A stretch of DNA of 59,506 nt from an uncultured Paracoccaceae bacterium (GTDB taxonomy: Bacteria; Pseudomonadota; Alphaproteobacteria; Rhodobacterales; Rhodobacteraceae). The translations under genes and the position numbers were made by a program. Positions 50,420-59,429 of this stretch are shown piece by piece. The DNA lies in NCBI GenBank assembly GCA_938092015.1, contig CALKOT010000094.1, positions 1 to 59,506 on the forward strand. Reading direction: 5' to 3'. The notes under the pieces are model-generated. The model worked only from the letters and a program-made list of their open reading frames with translations, did not search any database and was not told where the DNA came from. The stretch's first letter is position 1. Every line of letters starts with the position of its first letter.

Positions 50420-51045
50420 AGCTGCACACATTCGGCCCCGCAGCGAACGGTCGCCGCGTTGCCGTCTTTCTTGCCGAAAAGGGCCTTGAGATTGAAACGA
50501 GCGAGCTGAAAGTTCGCGAGGGCGCGCAGTTTGAAGAGCCCTTCACCACGATGAACCCGTTTCATTGCGTTCCGTTTCTGGAACTCGACAGCGGTCAGAT
50601 CATCGCTGAATCGATTGCTATTTGCCGCTACCTTGAGGCGAAGCATCCCGAAAACCCTTTGTTCGGTCGAACCGATGAAGAAAAGGCCGAGATCGAGATG
50701 TGGTTGCGGCGGGTAGAGCTGGACGCCTTCATCCCGTTACTCCACGCCGTCCGTAACGCAGTTCCCAGCTTTGCCGGGCGTGTACTGCCCGGCACGCGGT
50801 CAGACCTGCCACAGCTATCGGTAATGACCACGCGCGGTGTTGAGACGGCGACGCTGTTCTTTGATCGGACAGAACCGTTGCTCGCGGGGAAGGAATTTCT
50901 TGCTGGGGATGAATTCTCAATCGCTGACATCATCGGCGCGCTGACCGTCAATATGGCCAAGGCGCTTGAGATGGATATTGAGGCTTGGCCGAACGTCCAT
51001 CGCTGGCATCAGGCGATCAGCGCACGACCGTCGATGCAGGGCTAG
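50416..51045 (+). CDS. Glutathione S-transferase family protein
   Basis: The 209-residue protein has the thioredoxin-like N-terminal domain (LHTFGPAANGRRVAVFLAEKGLEIE, then VPFLELDSGQIIAESIAICRYLE) and the helical C-terminal domain with GDEFSIADII. Substrate unknown. It is translationally coupled to the DUF1330 gene. Confidence 0.92.
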   Translation: MKLHTFGPAANGRRVAVFLAEKGLEIETSELKVREGAQFEEPFTTMNPFHCVPFLELDSGQIIAESIAICRYLEAKHPENPLFGRTDEEKAEIEMWLRRVELDAFIPLLHAVRNAVPSFAGRVLPGTRSDLPQLSVMTTRGVETATLFFDRTEPLLAGKEFLAGDEFSIADIIGALTVNMAKALEMDIEAWPNVHRWHQAISARPSMQG

Positions 51046-51091
51046 ACCTTTTCTCCTTCGGAGGAGGTAGTTGGGAATATCGAAGGCGGCG

Positions 51092-52252
51092 TTAGTTCTT
51101 GCCCGGTAAAAACCGCGTAAGAACCAGCGCCGTCGTCATCAGGATCGCAAGCCCTGCAAAGGCGAAGTCGTACCCTCCGGTCCTATCAAACACCTGCCCG
51201 GCGAATATCGGCCCGATCGCACCGCCAATTGTGCCAAAGAAGACGACTACGCCGAAGATGGTGCCGTGCGCCTTGGTGCCAAACAGCTCTGCTATCGTTG
51301 GTGCGACAACAACGAACAGCCCACCATGTGCTGCGCCATAGAGAGTGATCAGGGCGAAGATCATCCAATGCACTTCGGTAAAGATCAGCATGGTCAGGGC
51401 GGCGATCATCGGCAGGAAGCACAAAAGGTAGGCTGTGCGCCCACCCAGTTTGTCCGCGAACATCCCAATCCCCAATCGTCCAACGACTGATGATGCGCCC
51501 AGGAACGATAGCAGCCCCGCCGCCGTGCCCTGCGACATCCCCAGATCCATGCCATGCACCGCGATGTGCAGCGGGATGGTCATTAGCGTCGTGAAGAACA
51601 TGAACTGCACGCAGCACATGATCCAGAAATTGCGAGTGCGCTTCACCTCAGCAAAGTCCATCCCGCTGGTCTGAGGCGTGGCGGAGGCTGCGGGCTTTGG
51701 CGGCTGACGCATGAACTGCGCGCCGATGACAAGAAGAACGGCGGCGGCAAGGCCCAATGTCAGCACTGCGTCGCGCCAGCCAGACGTGGCGATCAGATAG
51801 GCGGCGGTGGGCGGCAGAATGACCTGCCCGGCGGCGGTGCCAGATTTGACGACGCCTGTCATCAGCCCCTTACGGTTCGGGAACCACCGCGCGATGGCCC
51901 CAAGGGTGACAACGTCATGCGTGCTCATCCCCAGGCCCAGAAACAGGCCGCAGATCAGGTAGAGGTGCCATGGTTCCGAGATCTGAGAGATCGAAGCATA
52001 GCCCAGCCCATAGATCAGCCCCGTGAAGGTCAGCACGATGCGCGGACCGAAAAGATCGCTCAAACGCCCGCCCATGATCGCAAAGACGCCCATCGCCATG
52101 CCTGCGATAGAGGCGCCAATGGACAACGTGGTGCGCGACCAGCCGAACTCCAACTCAAGCTCTTTGATCAGCAGTGAGTAGACGAAAAACAGGCCAATGA
52201 TCATGAACTGCGTGATCAGCGCGCCCAGAACGACTAGATACCGGCGGTCCAT
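51092..52252 (-). CDS. MFS transporter (oxalate/formate antiporter-like)
   Basis: The 386-residue protein has 12 hydrophobic segments and MFS signatures such as GGRLSDLFGPR between helices 2 and 3, GMSTHDVVTLGAIARWFPNRKGL and GMFADKLGGR. The pattern resembles monocarboxylate/OFA transporters. ATG 52252 follows AGGA by 8 bases and is chosen over ATG 52303, which has no ribosome site. Confidence 0.88.
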   Translation of the reverse strand: MDRRYLVVLGALITQFMIIGLFFVYSLLIKELELEFGWSRTTLSIGASIAGMAMGVFAIMGGRLSDLFGPRIVLTFTGLIYGLGYASISQISEPWHLYLICGLFLGLGMSTHDVVTLGAIARWFPNRKGLMTGVVKSGTAAGQVILPPTAAYLIATSGWRDAVLTLGLAAAVLLVIGAQFMRQPPKPAASATPQTSGMDFAEVKRTRNFWIMCCVQFMFFTTLMTIPLHIAVHGMDLGMSQGTAAGLLSFLGASSVVGRLGIGMFADKLGGRTAYLLCFLPMIAALTMLIFTEVHWMIFALITLYGAAHGGLFVVVAPTIAELFGTKAHGTIFGVVVFFGTIGGAIGPIFAGQVFDRTGGYDFAFAGLAILMTTALVLTRFLPGKN

Positions 52253-52350
52253 TATCGAAATCCTGCTAGGGTCCGGCGCGCCGGGGTCATCCGCTTCGAC
52301 CATTGGCCGGGGATCAGGTCAAGCCACCCCCCGGCGTCAGTTCGATCCGG

Positions 52351-53343
52351 TCAGGGAATTAGCGCGATTTTCCCGTGTGCGCCGGGTTCCATCACTTTGG
52401 TGTAGGCCGCTGCAGTGTCCGCCAGCGGCATCTCTGTCCCGATGATCGGGCTGAGAGAGCCGTCCGCCAGCCCTGCGACCAGATCATCCATGATAGCCTC
52501 ACGATCCTCACGGGATGCGTTGAACAGGACGAGGCCGCGCACATCCGCATCCTTCATCATGATGGCGCGGGGGTTGATCGTCGTTTCCGCACGTGCGCCG
52601 ATGATGACGATGCGACCGAATTTGGGGATCAGATCCAGATCGGTGGCGAGATTTTCGTTCGCCAGCATCTCAAGTATCAGCTGCGGACCACCGTTTGAGG
52701 CTTTGCGCACCTCGTCGATATACCCGTCCTCGCGATGATTGACCGCTAGATCGGCGCCAAGCTCCCTTACCAGATCGAGGCCTTGTGCAGTGCCAGCGGA
52801 GCCGATGACCTGCATCCCCGCCCGCTTCGCCAACTGGATCGCGGCAGTGCCGACAGCGCCCGATGCACCGTGAATGAACACTGTTTCCCCCGCCTTGCCG
52901 CCGCCCCGGCCAAACAGGCCATAGTGAGCCGTCGCATAGGGCACACCAATCGCGGCGCCTTGGGCGAAACTTGTATTGTCAGGCAGTTTGCTTAGGTCGG
53001 CAGCCCGCCGCACGACCTTCTCAGCGAAACACCCGGTGATGCCGAGGTCTTTGCGGCTGTCATCCAGACTAAGCGGCGCGCCGACGATTACCCGGTCACC
53101 GACATTCAGCCCGCCGACTCCATCGCCCAGCGCCGACACGACGCCCGCTGCGTCATAGCCGGGTGTAAATGGCAGATCCGGGACGACCAGATAGACGCCC
53201 GTCAGCATGTAGACGTCAGACGGGTTCAGACCGGCGGCTTTGATGTCGACAACGACTTCTCCCGCGCCCGGCGTGGGATCGGCTATATCTTCGAATGTCA
53301 GAACTTCGGGCCCGCCGAATGCGGCTGTGCGGATGACTTTCAT
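52351..53343 (-). CDS. Zinc-independent quinone oxidoreductase-like protein (MDR family)
   Basis: The 330-residue protein has the QOR-type features GPEVLTFEDIADPTPGAGEV, LNPSDVYMLTG, PFTPGYDAAGVV and the NADPH motif GASGAVGTAAIQLAK. It should reduce quinones or enones with NADPH. The ATG lies 12 bases after the upstream mandelate-racemase-like gene's stop, suggesting one transcript. Confidence 0.92.
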   Translation of the reverse strand: MKVIRTAAFGGPEVLTFEDIADPTPGAGEVVVDIKAAGLNPSDVYMLTGVYLVVPDLPFTPGYDAAGVVSALGDGVGGLNVGDRVIVGAPLSLDDSRKDLGITGCFAEKVVRRAADLSKLPDNTSFAQGAAIGVPYATAHYGLFGRGGGKAGETVFIHGASGAVGTAAIQLAKRAGMQVIGSAGTAQGLDLVRELGADLAVNHREDGYIDEVRKASNGGPQLILEMLANENLATDLDLIPKFGRIVIIGARAETTINPRAIMMKDADVRGLVLFNASREDREAIMDDLVAGLADGSLSPIIGTEMPLADTAAAYTKVMEPGAHGKIALIP

Positions 53344-53355
53344 GATCTTCCTCCT

Positions 53356-54444
53356 TTAGACGCGATACGCACCCAGTTGTTCCCAGTCGAAATCGACGCC
53401 ATGCCCCGGTCGATCCGGCGCGGTCGCATAGCCGTCATGAACCGTCAAAGGGTTAGCCATGAACTTGTCCAACCCAAACATGTGCCATTCCAGATAGCTG
53501 GCGTTCGGACTGGCGGCAAGGCAGTGGATGTGCAGGTCATGCGCGCCGTGGCTCATCACCGGCAGGCCGTTCGCTTCGGCCAGTTTCGCAACCTTTAGAA
53601 ACGGCGTGTAGCCGCCGCAGGTCGTCAGGTCCGGTTCAGGATGGTCTACGCCGCCCACACCGATCAGGGTCGCAAACTCAGCTAGCGTGTGCAGGTTTTC
53701 GCCCGCCGCCAACGGCACGCCGCCATAGGCGCGCAAATGTCGGTAGCCTTCGAAATTGTCAGGCGAGATAGGCTCCTCCAACCACACGAGGTCGAACCGT
53801 TGCAGGTCCCGCATCGCGCGCATCGCCTCATCCACGCGCCATGCCTCATTCGCATCGGCCATCATCTCAATTTCATCGGGCAGCGCATCGCGCATTGCGT
53901 CGGCTCGGGCGAGGTCCTCGCGCAGGGTCGGACGGCCAAAGCGCATTTTTACGGAATGAAAGCCCATCTCAACGCTCGCCAGCCCGCCGGCGACCAGCTT
54001 TTCGACCGGAAAGTTCAGATCGATGTTGCCCGCATAGGCCTTCACCATTTGCTGCGCTCCGCCCATCAGGCGCCATAGCGGTTGGCTTAGCCTGCGCCCC
54101 TTCATATCCCACAGCGCGACATCGACAGCGGCCAGCGCGAAACTGACTGGTCCGCCACGACCAGCGTAGTGGCATGCCTTATACATCCGGCGCCACAGCC
54201 CTTCGATCAGGTCCGGGTCTTCACCCATCAAGATCTCGCGGAACGGCCCATCGATAAGTGCCGCAATGCTGCCGCCCTGCCCCGCGTGACAGACGGTGTA
54301 GCCCATCCCCATGACGCCATCGCTGTCAGTGACGCGCGCTGCGACCATGTCGAAGGCTGACATCACGCCAGCGGCGGACGCTTCGATAGGTTCCGGTAAA
54401 GGCAGGCGAAAAAGATCGACTTTCACTTCTGTGGTTATGGCCAT
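53356..54444 (-). CDS. Mandelate racemase/muconate lactonizing enzyme family protein
   Basis: The 362-residue enolase-superfamily protein has the second-shell KMRFG site (VKMRFG; the usual KxK reads K-M-R), metal ligands in MADANEAW, WLEEPI and AGENLH, and the His motif MSHGAHD. It abstracts a proton alpha to a carboxylate; racemase, dehydratase or lactonizing activity cannot be told apart. AGGAGG lies upstream of the ATG. Confidence 0.88.
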   Translation of the reverse strand: MAITTEVKVDLFRLPLPEPIEASAAGVMSAFDMVAARVTDSDGVMGMGYTVCHAGQGGSIAALIDGPFREILMGEDPDLIEGLWRRMYKACHYAGRGGPVSFALAAVDVALWDMKGRRLSQPLWRLMGGAQQMVKAYAGNIDLNFPVEKLVAGGLASVEMGFHSVKMRFGRPTLREDLARADAMRDALPDEIEMMADANEAWRVDEAMRAMRDLQRFDLVWLEEPISPDNFEGYRHLRAYGGVPLAAGENLHTLAEFATLIGVGGVDHPEPDLTTCGGYTPFLKVAKLAEANGLPVMSHGAHDLHIHCLAASPNASYLEWHMFGLDKFMANPLTVHDGYATAPDRPGHGVDFDWEQLGAYRV

Positions 54445-54541
54445 GATATCCTCCTGCCCCTGATCCTACATGCCACAGGGCGCCGTCGGGGGAAGAAACG
54501 CGACGGTTGACGCAATGTCGAATGATCGCCCACCCTCAGGC

Positions 54542-56122
54542 ATGTCTGACACCTATGACCATATCATCGTTGGCGGCGGATCTGCCGGCTGCGTCCTAGC
54601 CAACCGCCTGTCGGCAGACCCAAATCGGCGCGTTCTGCTGCTTGAGGCGGGCGGACGCGACAATTACCACTGGGTCCACATCCCGATTGGATATCTCTAC
54701 TGCATCGGCAATCCCCGCACAGACTGGGGGTTCAAAACGGTTGAGGAACCGGGCTTAAACGGCCGCGCCCTGAACTATCCGCGTGGCAAGGTTCTGGGTG
54801 GCTGTTCGTCAATCAATGGCATGCTCTATATGCGCGGTCAGGCGGCGGACTATGATGGCTGGCGGCAGATGGGCCTGACCCGTTGGGGCTGGGATGACGT
54901 TCTGCCCTATTTCCTTAAATCGGAAGATCATTTCGGCGATGATGATCCGATGCATGGCGCTGGCGGCGAATGGCGGGTGGAACGCCAAAGGCTCAGTTGG
55001 GACATTCTTGAAGATATGGCCGCGGCATTTGTTGAGGCAGGCGTTCCCCGGATCAGCGACTTCAATACCGGCGATAATTTTGGCGTCGACTATTTTCAGG
55101 TGAACCAGAAATCTGGTTGGCGCTGGAACACGACCAAAGGCTTCCTCAACCCAGTAAAACATCGCGCAAATCTTAACGTCCGCACGAATGCGCAGGTCAG
55201 GCGCATCACATTCGACGGGCGGCGCGCGACAGGCGTGGAACTATTGAATGGCGACATGCTGGGCGCGAAAGATGTGATCCTGTCTGCAGGCGCAGTCGGT
55301 TCACCACAACTGCTACAATTGTCAGGCATCGGTCCAGGCGCGTTGCTGCAGGACCACGGCGTGGACGTCGTACATGAGCAGCCAGAGGTAGGCGGCAACC
55401 TGCAGGACCATCTGCAAATTCGCTGCGCTTACAAGGTGAAGGACGCTGTAACGCTGAACACGCTGTCAGCCTCGCTGTGGGGCAAGGCCAAGATTGGGTT
55501 GGAATATGCGTTAAAGCGAACTGGCCCCATGTCGATGGCGCCAAGTCAGCTATGCGCCTTCGCCTATTCTTCGCCCGACGCCGCATCAGCGGACATTCAG
55601 TACCATGTGCAGCCATTGTCGCTGAATGCGTTTGGTGAGCCGCTGCACCCTTTTGACGCCGTCACCGCCAGTGTCTGCAACCTGCGCCCCGCCAGCCGGG
55701 GTCGGGTGGATATCGCGTCGCCCAATCCAACTGCACCGCCCCGTATTGCACCCAATTATCTTAGCGATCCGCACGATCGGCGGGTCGCCGCCAATGCAAT
55801 CCGGTTCACCCGGCAGGTGCTAAGCCAGCCCGCCATGGCCAAATACGCACCGGAAGAGTTTATGCCCGGCGGCGCAGGTGATGATGACGAAACACTGGCC
55901 AAGGCGGCAGGTGACGTTGGCACCACAATCTTCCATCCGGTTGGCACGGCGCGGATGGGCGCTGATGATGGATCGGTCGTCGACCCGTCAATGCGGGTGC
56001 GAGGCGTTGAAGGCCTAAGGGTTGTCGATGCGTCGGTCATGCCGACGATCACATCGGGCAACACGAACTCGCCCACCATCATGATCGCTGAGAAAAGCGC
56101 CGATATCATTATGGCGGAGTAG
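54542..56122 (+). CDS. GMC family FAD-dependent oxidoreductase (choline dehydrogenase-like)
   Basis: The 526-residue protein has the FAD-binding start DHIIVGGGSAGCVLANRL, GMC signature 1 (PRGKVLGGCSSINGMLYMRG), signature 2 (LSAGAVGSPQLLQLSGIGP) and the catalytic C-terminal FHPVGTARMG and NTNSPTIMIAEK. It oxidises an alcohol with FAD in the cytoplasm or at the membrane. ATG 54542 fits the family N-terminus; ATG 54515 and 54470 in the same frame are less likely. It is divergent from the enolase-superfamily gene. Confidence 0.92.
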   Translation: MSDTYDHIIVGGGSAGCVLANRLSADPNRRVLLLEAGGRDNYHWVHIPIGYLYCIGNPRTDWGFKTVEEPGLNGRALNYPRGKVLGGCSSINGMLYMRGQAADYDGWRQMGLTRWGWDDVLPYFLKSEDHFGDDDPMHGAGGEWRVERQRLSWDILEDMAAAFVEAGVPRISDFNTGDNFGVDYFQVNQKSGWRWNTTKGFLNPVKHRANLNVRTNAQVRRITFDGRRATGVELLNGDMLGAKDVILSAGAVGSPQLLQLSGIGPGALLQDHGVDVVHEQPEVGGNLQDHLQIRCAYKVKDAVTLNTLSASLWGKAKIGLEYALKRTGPMSMAPSQLCAFAYSSPDAASADIQYHVQPLSLNAFGEPLHPFDAVTASVCNLRPASRGRVDIASPNPTAPPRIAPNYLSDPHDRRVAANAIRFTRQVLSQPAMAKYAPEEFMPGGAGDDDETLAKAAGDVGTTIFHPVGTARMGADDGSVVDPSMRVRGVEGLRVVDASVMPTITSGNTNSPTIMIAEKSADIIMAE

Positions 56123-56139
56123 GCAAAACCGATTGCTTA

Positions 56140-56760
56140 TCAGCGCGTCACGGCCATGAACGCGCTCCCGCCGATCAGTGCGCCGCCACCCACATAGCCG
56201 AACCGTCGCCGCGCCTGAGCGCTTTGAAACGTTCTGCGCGCTCGGGCGGCGATCATCGCATATCCCCCAAGCACGACACCGACGATCACGGTTGAAGTGA
56301 CGACCACGATGGCGAACTGCGAATAGATGCTGGCGGCTGGGTCGAGAAACTGAGAAACGAAAGCCACATAGAACACTATCGCCTTGGGATTCAGAACGGC
56401 CGTAAAAAACCCAGCGCGCACACTCGATATACCGTCATGTTTCAATGATCTATAATGGCGATCTGTGTGATCCCGGCGCGTCTCCATGATCTGCCTCAGC
56501 CCAAGATAGGCCATATAGAAAACGCCCATCGACTTGACGATCTGAAACAGCCCTGACGAAGCAGCCAGAATTGCGCCGACGCCAAAGAGAGACAGGCCAA
56601 TCAGAGCCACGCCGCCGACCAGCTCACCGACAATGCAAAGACACGCTGCTTTGCCGCCGCGCGACAAGGCAATTCCCGTCACCAACAGTACACTTGGCCC
56701 GGGAATGAGTGAGATCACAGTGTAGGCGGCGACGAACGCCAGCCAAAGCTCGAAGTTCAT
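56140..56760 (-). CDS. LysE/RhtB family amino acid exporter
   Basis: The 206-residue protein has six hydrophobic segments and the LysE N-terminal motif ISLIPGPSVLLVTG plus GLRQIM and NPKAIVFYVAF. It exports amino acids or derivatives. It converges on the GMC gene with 17 bases between the stop codons. Confidence 0.9.
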   Translation of the reverse strand: MNFELWLAFVAAYTVISLIPGPSVLLVTGIALSRGGKAACLCIVGELVGGVALIGLSLFGVGAILAASSGLFQIVKSMGVFYMAYLGLRQIMETRRDHTDRHYRSLKHDGISSVRAGFFTAVLNPKAIVFYVAFVSQFLDPAASIYSQFAIVVVTSTVIVGVVLGGYAMIAARARRTFQSAQARRRFGYVGGGALIGGSAFMAVTR

Positions 56761-56972
56761 TCTTCAGCCCGTCCTCTTTATCCGCCCGTCTGTTCCATCG
56801 GTTCAAGACGTAGACCAATAGAGGATACCTTGTCCGGGCGGATCAGCCCTTTTCTCATAAGCTGAACGAAGCGCCAGACTTCCGCCAAAGCGAACCTCGC
56901 ACCTAACAGATCCTTAAAGTCATTTTATTTCAGGCTATTAGCCTTTGTTTCACGCGTGAAACCAAATTGACC
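56761..56972. other. Spacer between the ThDP enzyme and LysE genes, with a palindrome
   Basis: No gene is seen. It holds GTTTCACGCGTGAAAC (56947-56962), a perfect 16-bp palindrome that extends to 22 bases with one mismatched pair. Its core is shared with the palindrome at 10814-10827. It lies just past the stop of the ThDP-enzyme gene and upstream of the LysE gene. Confidence 0.5.
56947..56962. repeat. Perfect 16-bp palindrome GTTTCACGCGTGAAAC
   Basis: This site shares the 16-mer TTTCACGCGTGAAACC with 10814-10829. A third related site, TTTCACATGTGAAA, is at 32631-32644. The half-sites match those of ParB parS boxes, but with two extra bases in the centre. Confidence 0.6.
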
Positions 56973-58619
56973 TCAGTCTATCTTGCCCTGCGCTGGCGCG
57001 CGTTTCACCAGGTCCCAGACCCAGGGCACTTCACCAATCGGAACATGGATCAGCGCCGGTTCGTCCGCCACCAACAGGCGGGTTAGCGCCTCTTCCAATT
57101 CATCTGGCGTGGTTGCGCGTTCTGCTGTGATACTAAAGCTTTCAGCGAAGGCGACAAAATCGGGGTTCTGAAGATCCGTAGCAATATTCCGGCCGCCAAA
57201 CCGGCGATCCTGAATCATCTTCACGTTCATGTAGCCGGCGTTGTCGAATACGATGCAGACAACAGCAATGCCATGCTGGGCCGCAACGGCCATTTCTTGC
57301 GCCGAAAACATGAAACCGCCATCGCCAGCAACACAGACGACTTTCTTGTCCGGGTTCGCCAGTTTGGCGCCCAGCGAGGCAGGATAAGCATAGCCGAGCG
57401 TCGCCTGATACCCAGCGCCCAGCACCGTCTTCGGATGATAGGCCGGAAAGGCATAGCGGGCGTAGTGGCCGAACTGTGCGGGATCAACGACAAGGATGCC
57501 ATCGCGGGGCAGAGCACTCCTTACGGCGGCGTTGTAATCGTACCAGGCGCCAAGGCCGCGCAGTTCCTCTTCCGCCGCTTCTCTCGCGTCGACACAGGCA
57601 GCCAGATGGGCGGAACGATCGGGCGCCTCATCCAGGGCCGCGGTCAAGGCGGCCAGGCCGGATTGGGCAGGCGCGAGAATTGGATACTCGGCAGGCTCAG
57701 GCTTAACGATCTGTCGGGGGTCGACGTCGATCCGCACAACGTCAATCTCACCGGCCCGTCCCCAGACCAGCGTCTGAGGCAGGAAGCGCGTACCAACAGC
57801 TATGGCGCAATCGATGCTCTCCCAAATTTTCTGCCCTGCCATCGTGTTGAAATACTGTGGGTGGTCGGAAGGAAACGCGCCGCGCCCACTGACGCTGTCG
57901 ATTACCGGCGCTTGCAGGCGTTCGGCAAAGGCCATCAGTTCCGCTTCAGAGCCATAAACGCCGCCGCCGATAAAGATCGCTGGCCGCTCAGCCGTCGCCA
58001 GCCTAGCCGCCGCACGCTCAATCTGACCAGCGTCCACCGCTGGCCCGGCAGAGACAGGCGCGGCAGGCAAAGTCGACACTGGGCCGCAAGAGGCGAAGCC
58101 GTCAGGCGCCATTTCAAAAATCGCGGGCAACTGCCGGTCAGATCGGATGTAAGTGAACGCTTCGCTCAGCATTCCCGGGACCTCAACCGCATGATCAGCG
58201 CGCTTGGCCCAACCGACAACGCCCCGGCTCATCGCCAACTGATCACGCAGCTCATGCGCGATGCCATAGTTAAGACCAATCTGATCAGACGGAATCTGCC
58301 CTGTGATGCCCAGCACAGGCGTGTTCGCGCCTTCAGCCGTGCACACCGCGCCCATGGCATTCAGCAGCCCCGGCCCCGGAACCACTGCAAAGACGCCAGT
58401 TTTGTCGGATGATTGCGCATACCCCATCGCCATGAACGCCGCCCCGCCTTCATGCCGGGTTTGGATCATCCGCACCTGATTTCGCTTGTGATAGAAGGCG
58501 TCATAAAGCGGGTCGAGCTGGATGCCCGGGATGCCGAACACGGTATCCACACCGTTCTCAATCAGCGCATTCACCACGGCTTCGCCGCCAGTTTTGATCT
58601 GAGGGGTCTCATCCGCCAT
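56973..58619 (-). CDS. Thiamine diphosphate-dependent enzyme (acetolactate synthase-like)
   Basis: The 548-residue protein has the three-domain ThDP fold: catalytic Glu in TRHEGGAAFMAMGYA, middle-domain AIFIGGGVYG and C-terminal ThDP motif GDGGFMFSAQEMAVAAQHG followed by FDNAGYMN. It may be a 2-oxoacid decarboxylase or carboligase; acetolactate synthase itself is less likely because no small subunit is adjacent. It is divergent from the following GST gene. Confidence 0.9.
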   Translation of the reverse strand: MADETPQIKTGGEAVVNALIENGVDTVFGIPGIQLDPLYDAFYHKRNQVRMIQTRHEGGAAFMAMGYAQSSDKTGVFAVVPGPGLLNAMGAVCTAEGANTPVLGITGQIPSDQIGLNYGIAHELRDQLAMSRGVVGWAKRADHAVEVPGMLSEAFTYIRSDRQLPAIFEMAPDGFASCGPVSTLPAAPVSAGPAVDAGQIERAAARLATAERPAIFIGGGVYGSEAELMAFAERLQAPVIDSVSGRGAFPSDHPQYFNTMAGQKIWESIDCAIAVGTRFLPQTLVWGRAGEIDVVRIDVDPRQIVKPEPAEYPILAPAQSGLAALTAALDEAPDRSAHLAACVDAREAAEEELRGLGAWYDYNAAVRSALPRDGILVVDPAQFGHYARYAFPAYHPKTVLGAGYQATLGYAYPASLGAKLANPDKKVVCVAGDGGFMFSAQEMAVAAQHGIAVVCIVFDNAGYMNVKMIQDRRFGGRNIATDLQNPDFVAFAESFSITAERATTPDELEEALTRLLVADEPALIHVPIGEVPWVWDLVKRAPAQGKID

Positions 58620-58744
58620 AGCATCCTCCTAAGCTCCGCAAACGGTACGACAGCCCGCCCGGATCGCAACGGCGACGCGGCGGCGCCGGTCTTGGCGAAT
58701 CCCGCTGGCTCATGCGAGGTTTCGCCAAACCTGAAAGGAACGCC

Positions 58745-59377
58745 ATGATTGATCTTTATACCTGGGGCACGCCGAACGGGCGCAAAGTCTCAATCGCGCT
58801 GGAAGAAATGGGCCTGGAATACAACGTCCACCCCATCGCCATTGGCAAGGATGAACAGTTCGCACCCGATTTCCTGACGATCAGCCCAAACAATAAGATC
58901 CCCGCGATTGTCGACAACGACAACGGTCAGTCCGTCTTCGAAAGCGGTGCAATTCTGATCTATCTGGCAGAGAAAACCGGCCAATTCATGCCGACCGATC
59001 CGGCTGGCCGCGTTGCAGTGATGGAATGGCTGATGTGGCAAATGGGCGGCTTTGGCCCGATGCTGGGCCAGACGCACCACTTTCACAAATTCAATCCCGG
59101 CGTCGCGCCTTATGCTGAGGACCGCTTCCTGAACGAGACCAAACGTCTCTACGGCGTCCTCGACAAACGCCTTGGCGAGAGTGCCTATGTTGGTGGTGAC
59201 GCCCTCTCTATCGCCGATTTCGCGATCTGGCCCTGGGCTGCGCGCGCGGAATGGCAGTCGGTCACCTTTGACGATCTGCCGAATGTTGGAAGATGGTACC
59301 GAGAGCTTGCCGCCCACCCCGGTTTCCAGGCTGGTTACGAGGTTCCGCCGAACGGTCAGTCGATCCCCGTTCTTTAA
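58745..59377 (+). CDS. Glutathione S-transferase (YfcG-like)
   Basis: The 210-residue protein matches YfcG/GST N-domains: LYTWGTPNGRKVSIALEEMGLEYN, NNKIPAIVDN, SVFESGAILIYLAEKTG. A helical domain with ALSIADFAIWPW follows. YfcG-type enzymes act as disulfide reductases with glutathione. ATG 58745 follows GAAAGGAA by 4 bases and is preferred over ATG 58712. Confidence 0.92.
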   Translation: MIDLYTWGTPNGRKVSIALEEMGLEYNVHPIAIGKDEQFAPDFLTISPNNKIPAIVDNDNGQSVFESGAILIYLAEKTGQFMPTDPAGRVAVMEWLMWQMGGFGPMLGQTHHFHKFNPGVAPYAEDRFLNETKRLYGVLDKRLGESAYVGGDALSIADFAIWPWAARAEWQSVTFDDLPNVGRWYRELAAHPGFQAGYEVPPNGQSIPVL

Positions 59378-59429
59378 CGCGATTACGCGCTTGACGGCGC
59401 GCGGCGTCCTGCTAAAAGACGCCGCCAGT

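Noticed and set aside
56947-56962. Canonical ParB parS site
   Set aside because: The half-sites match but two extra bases in the centre change the spacing, so it is reported only as a related palindrome.
57273-58412. 379-codon plus-strand frame over the ThDP enzyme gene
   Set aside because: It is a shadow of the well-supported minus-strand gene; its translation is Arg/Gly/His-rich without recognisable motifs.
59401-59425. Terminator between the last GST gene and the tRNA
   Set aside because: An 8-bp stem (GCGGCGTC / GACGCCGC) is present, but it has no following T-tract on either strand.
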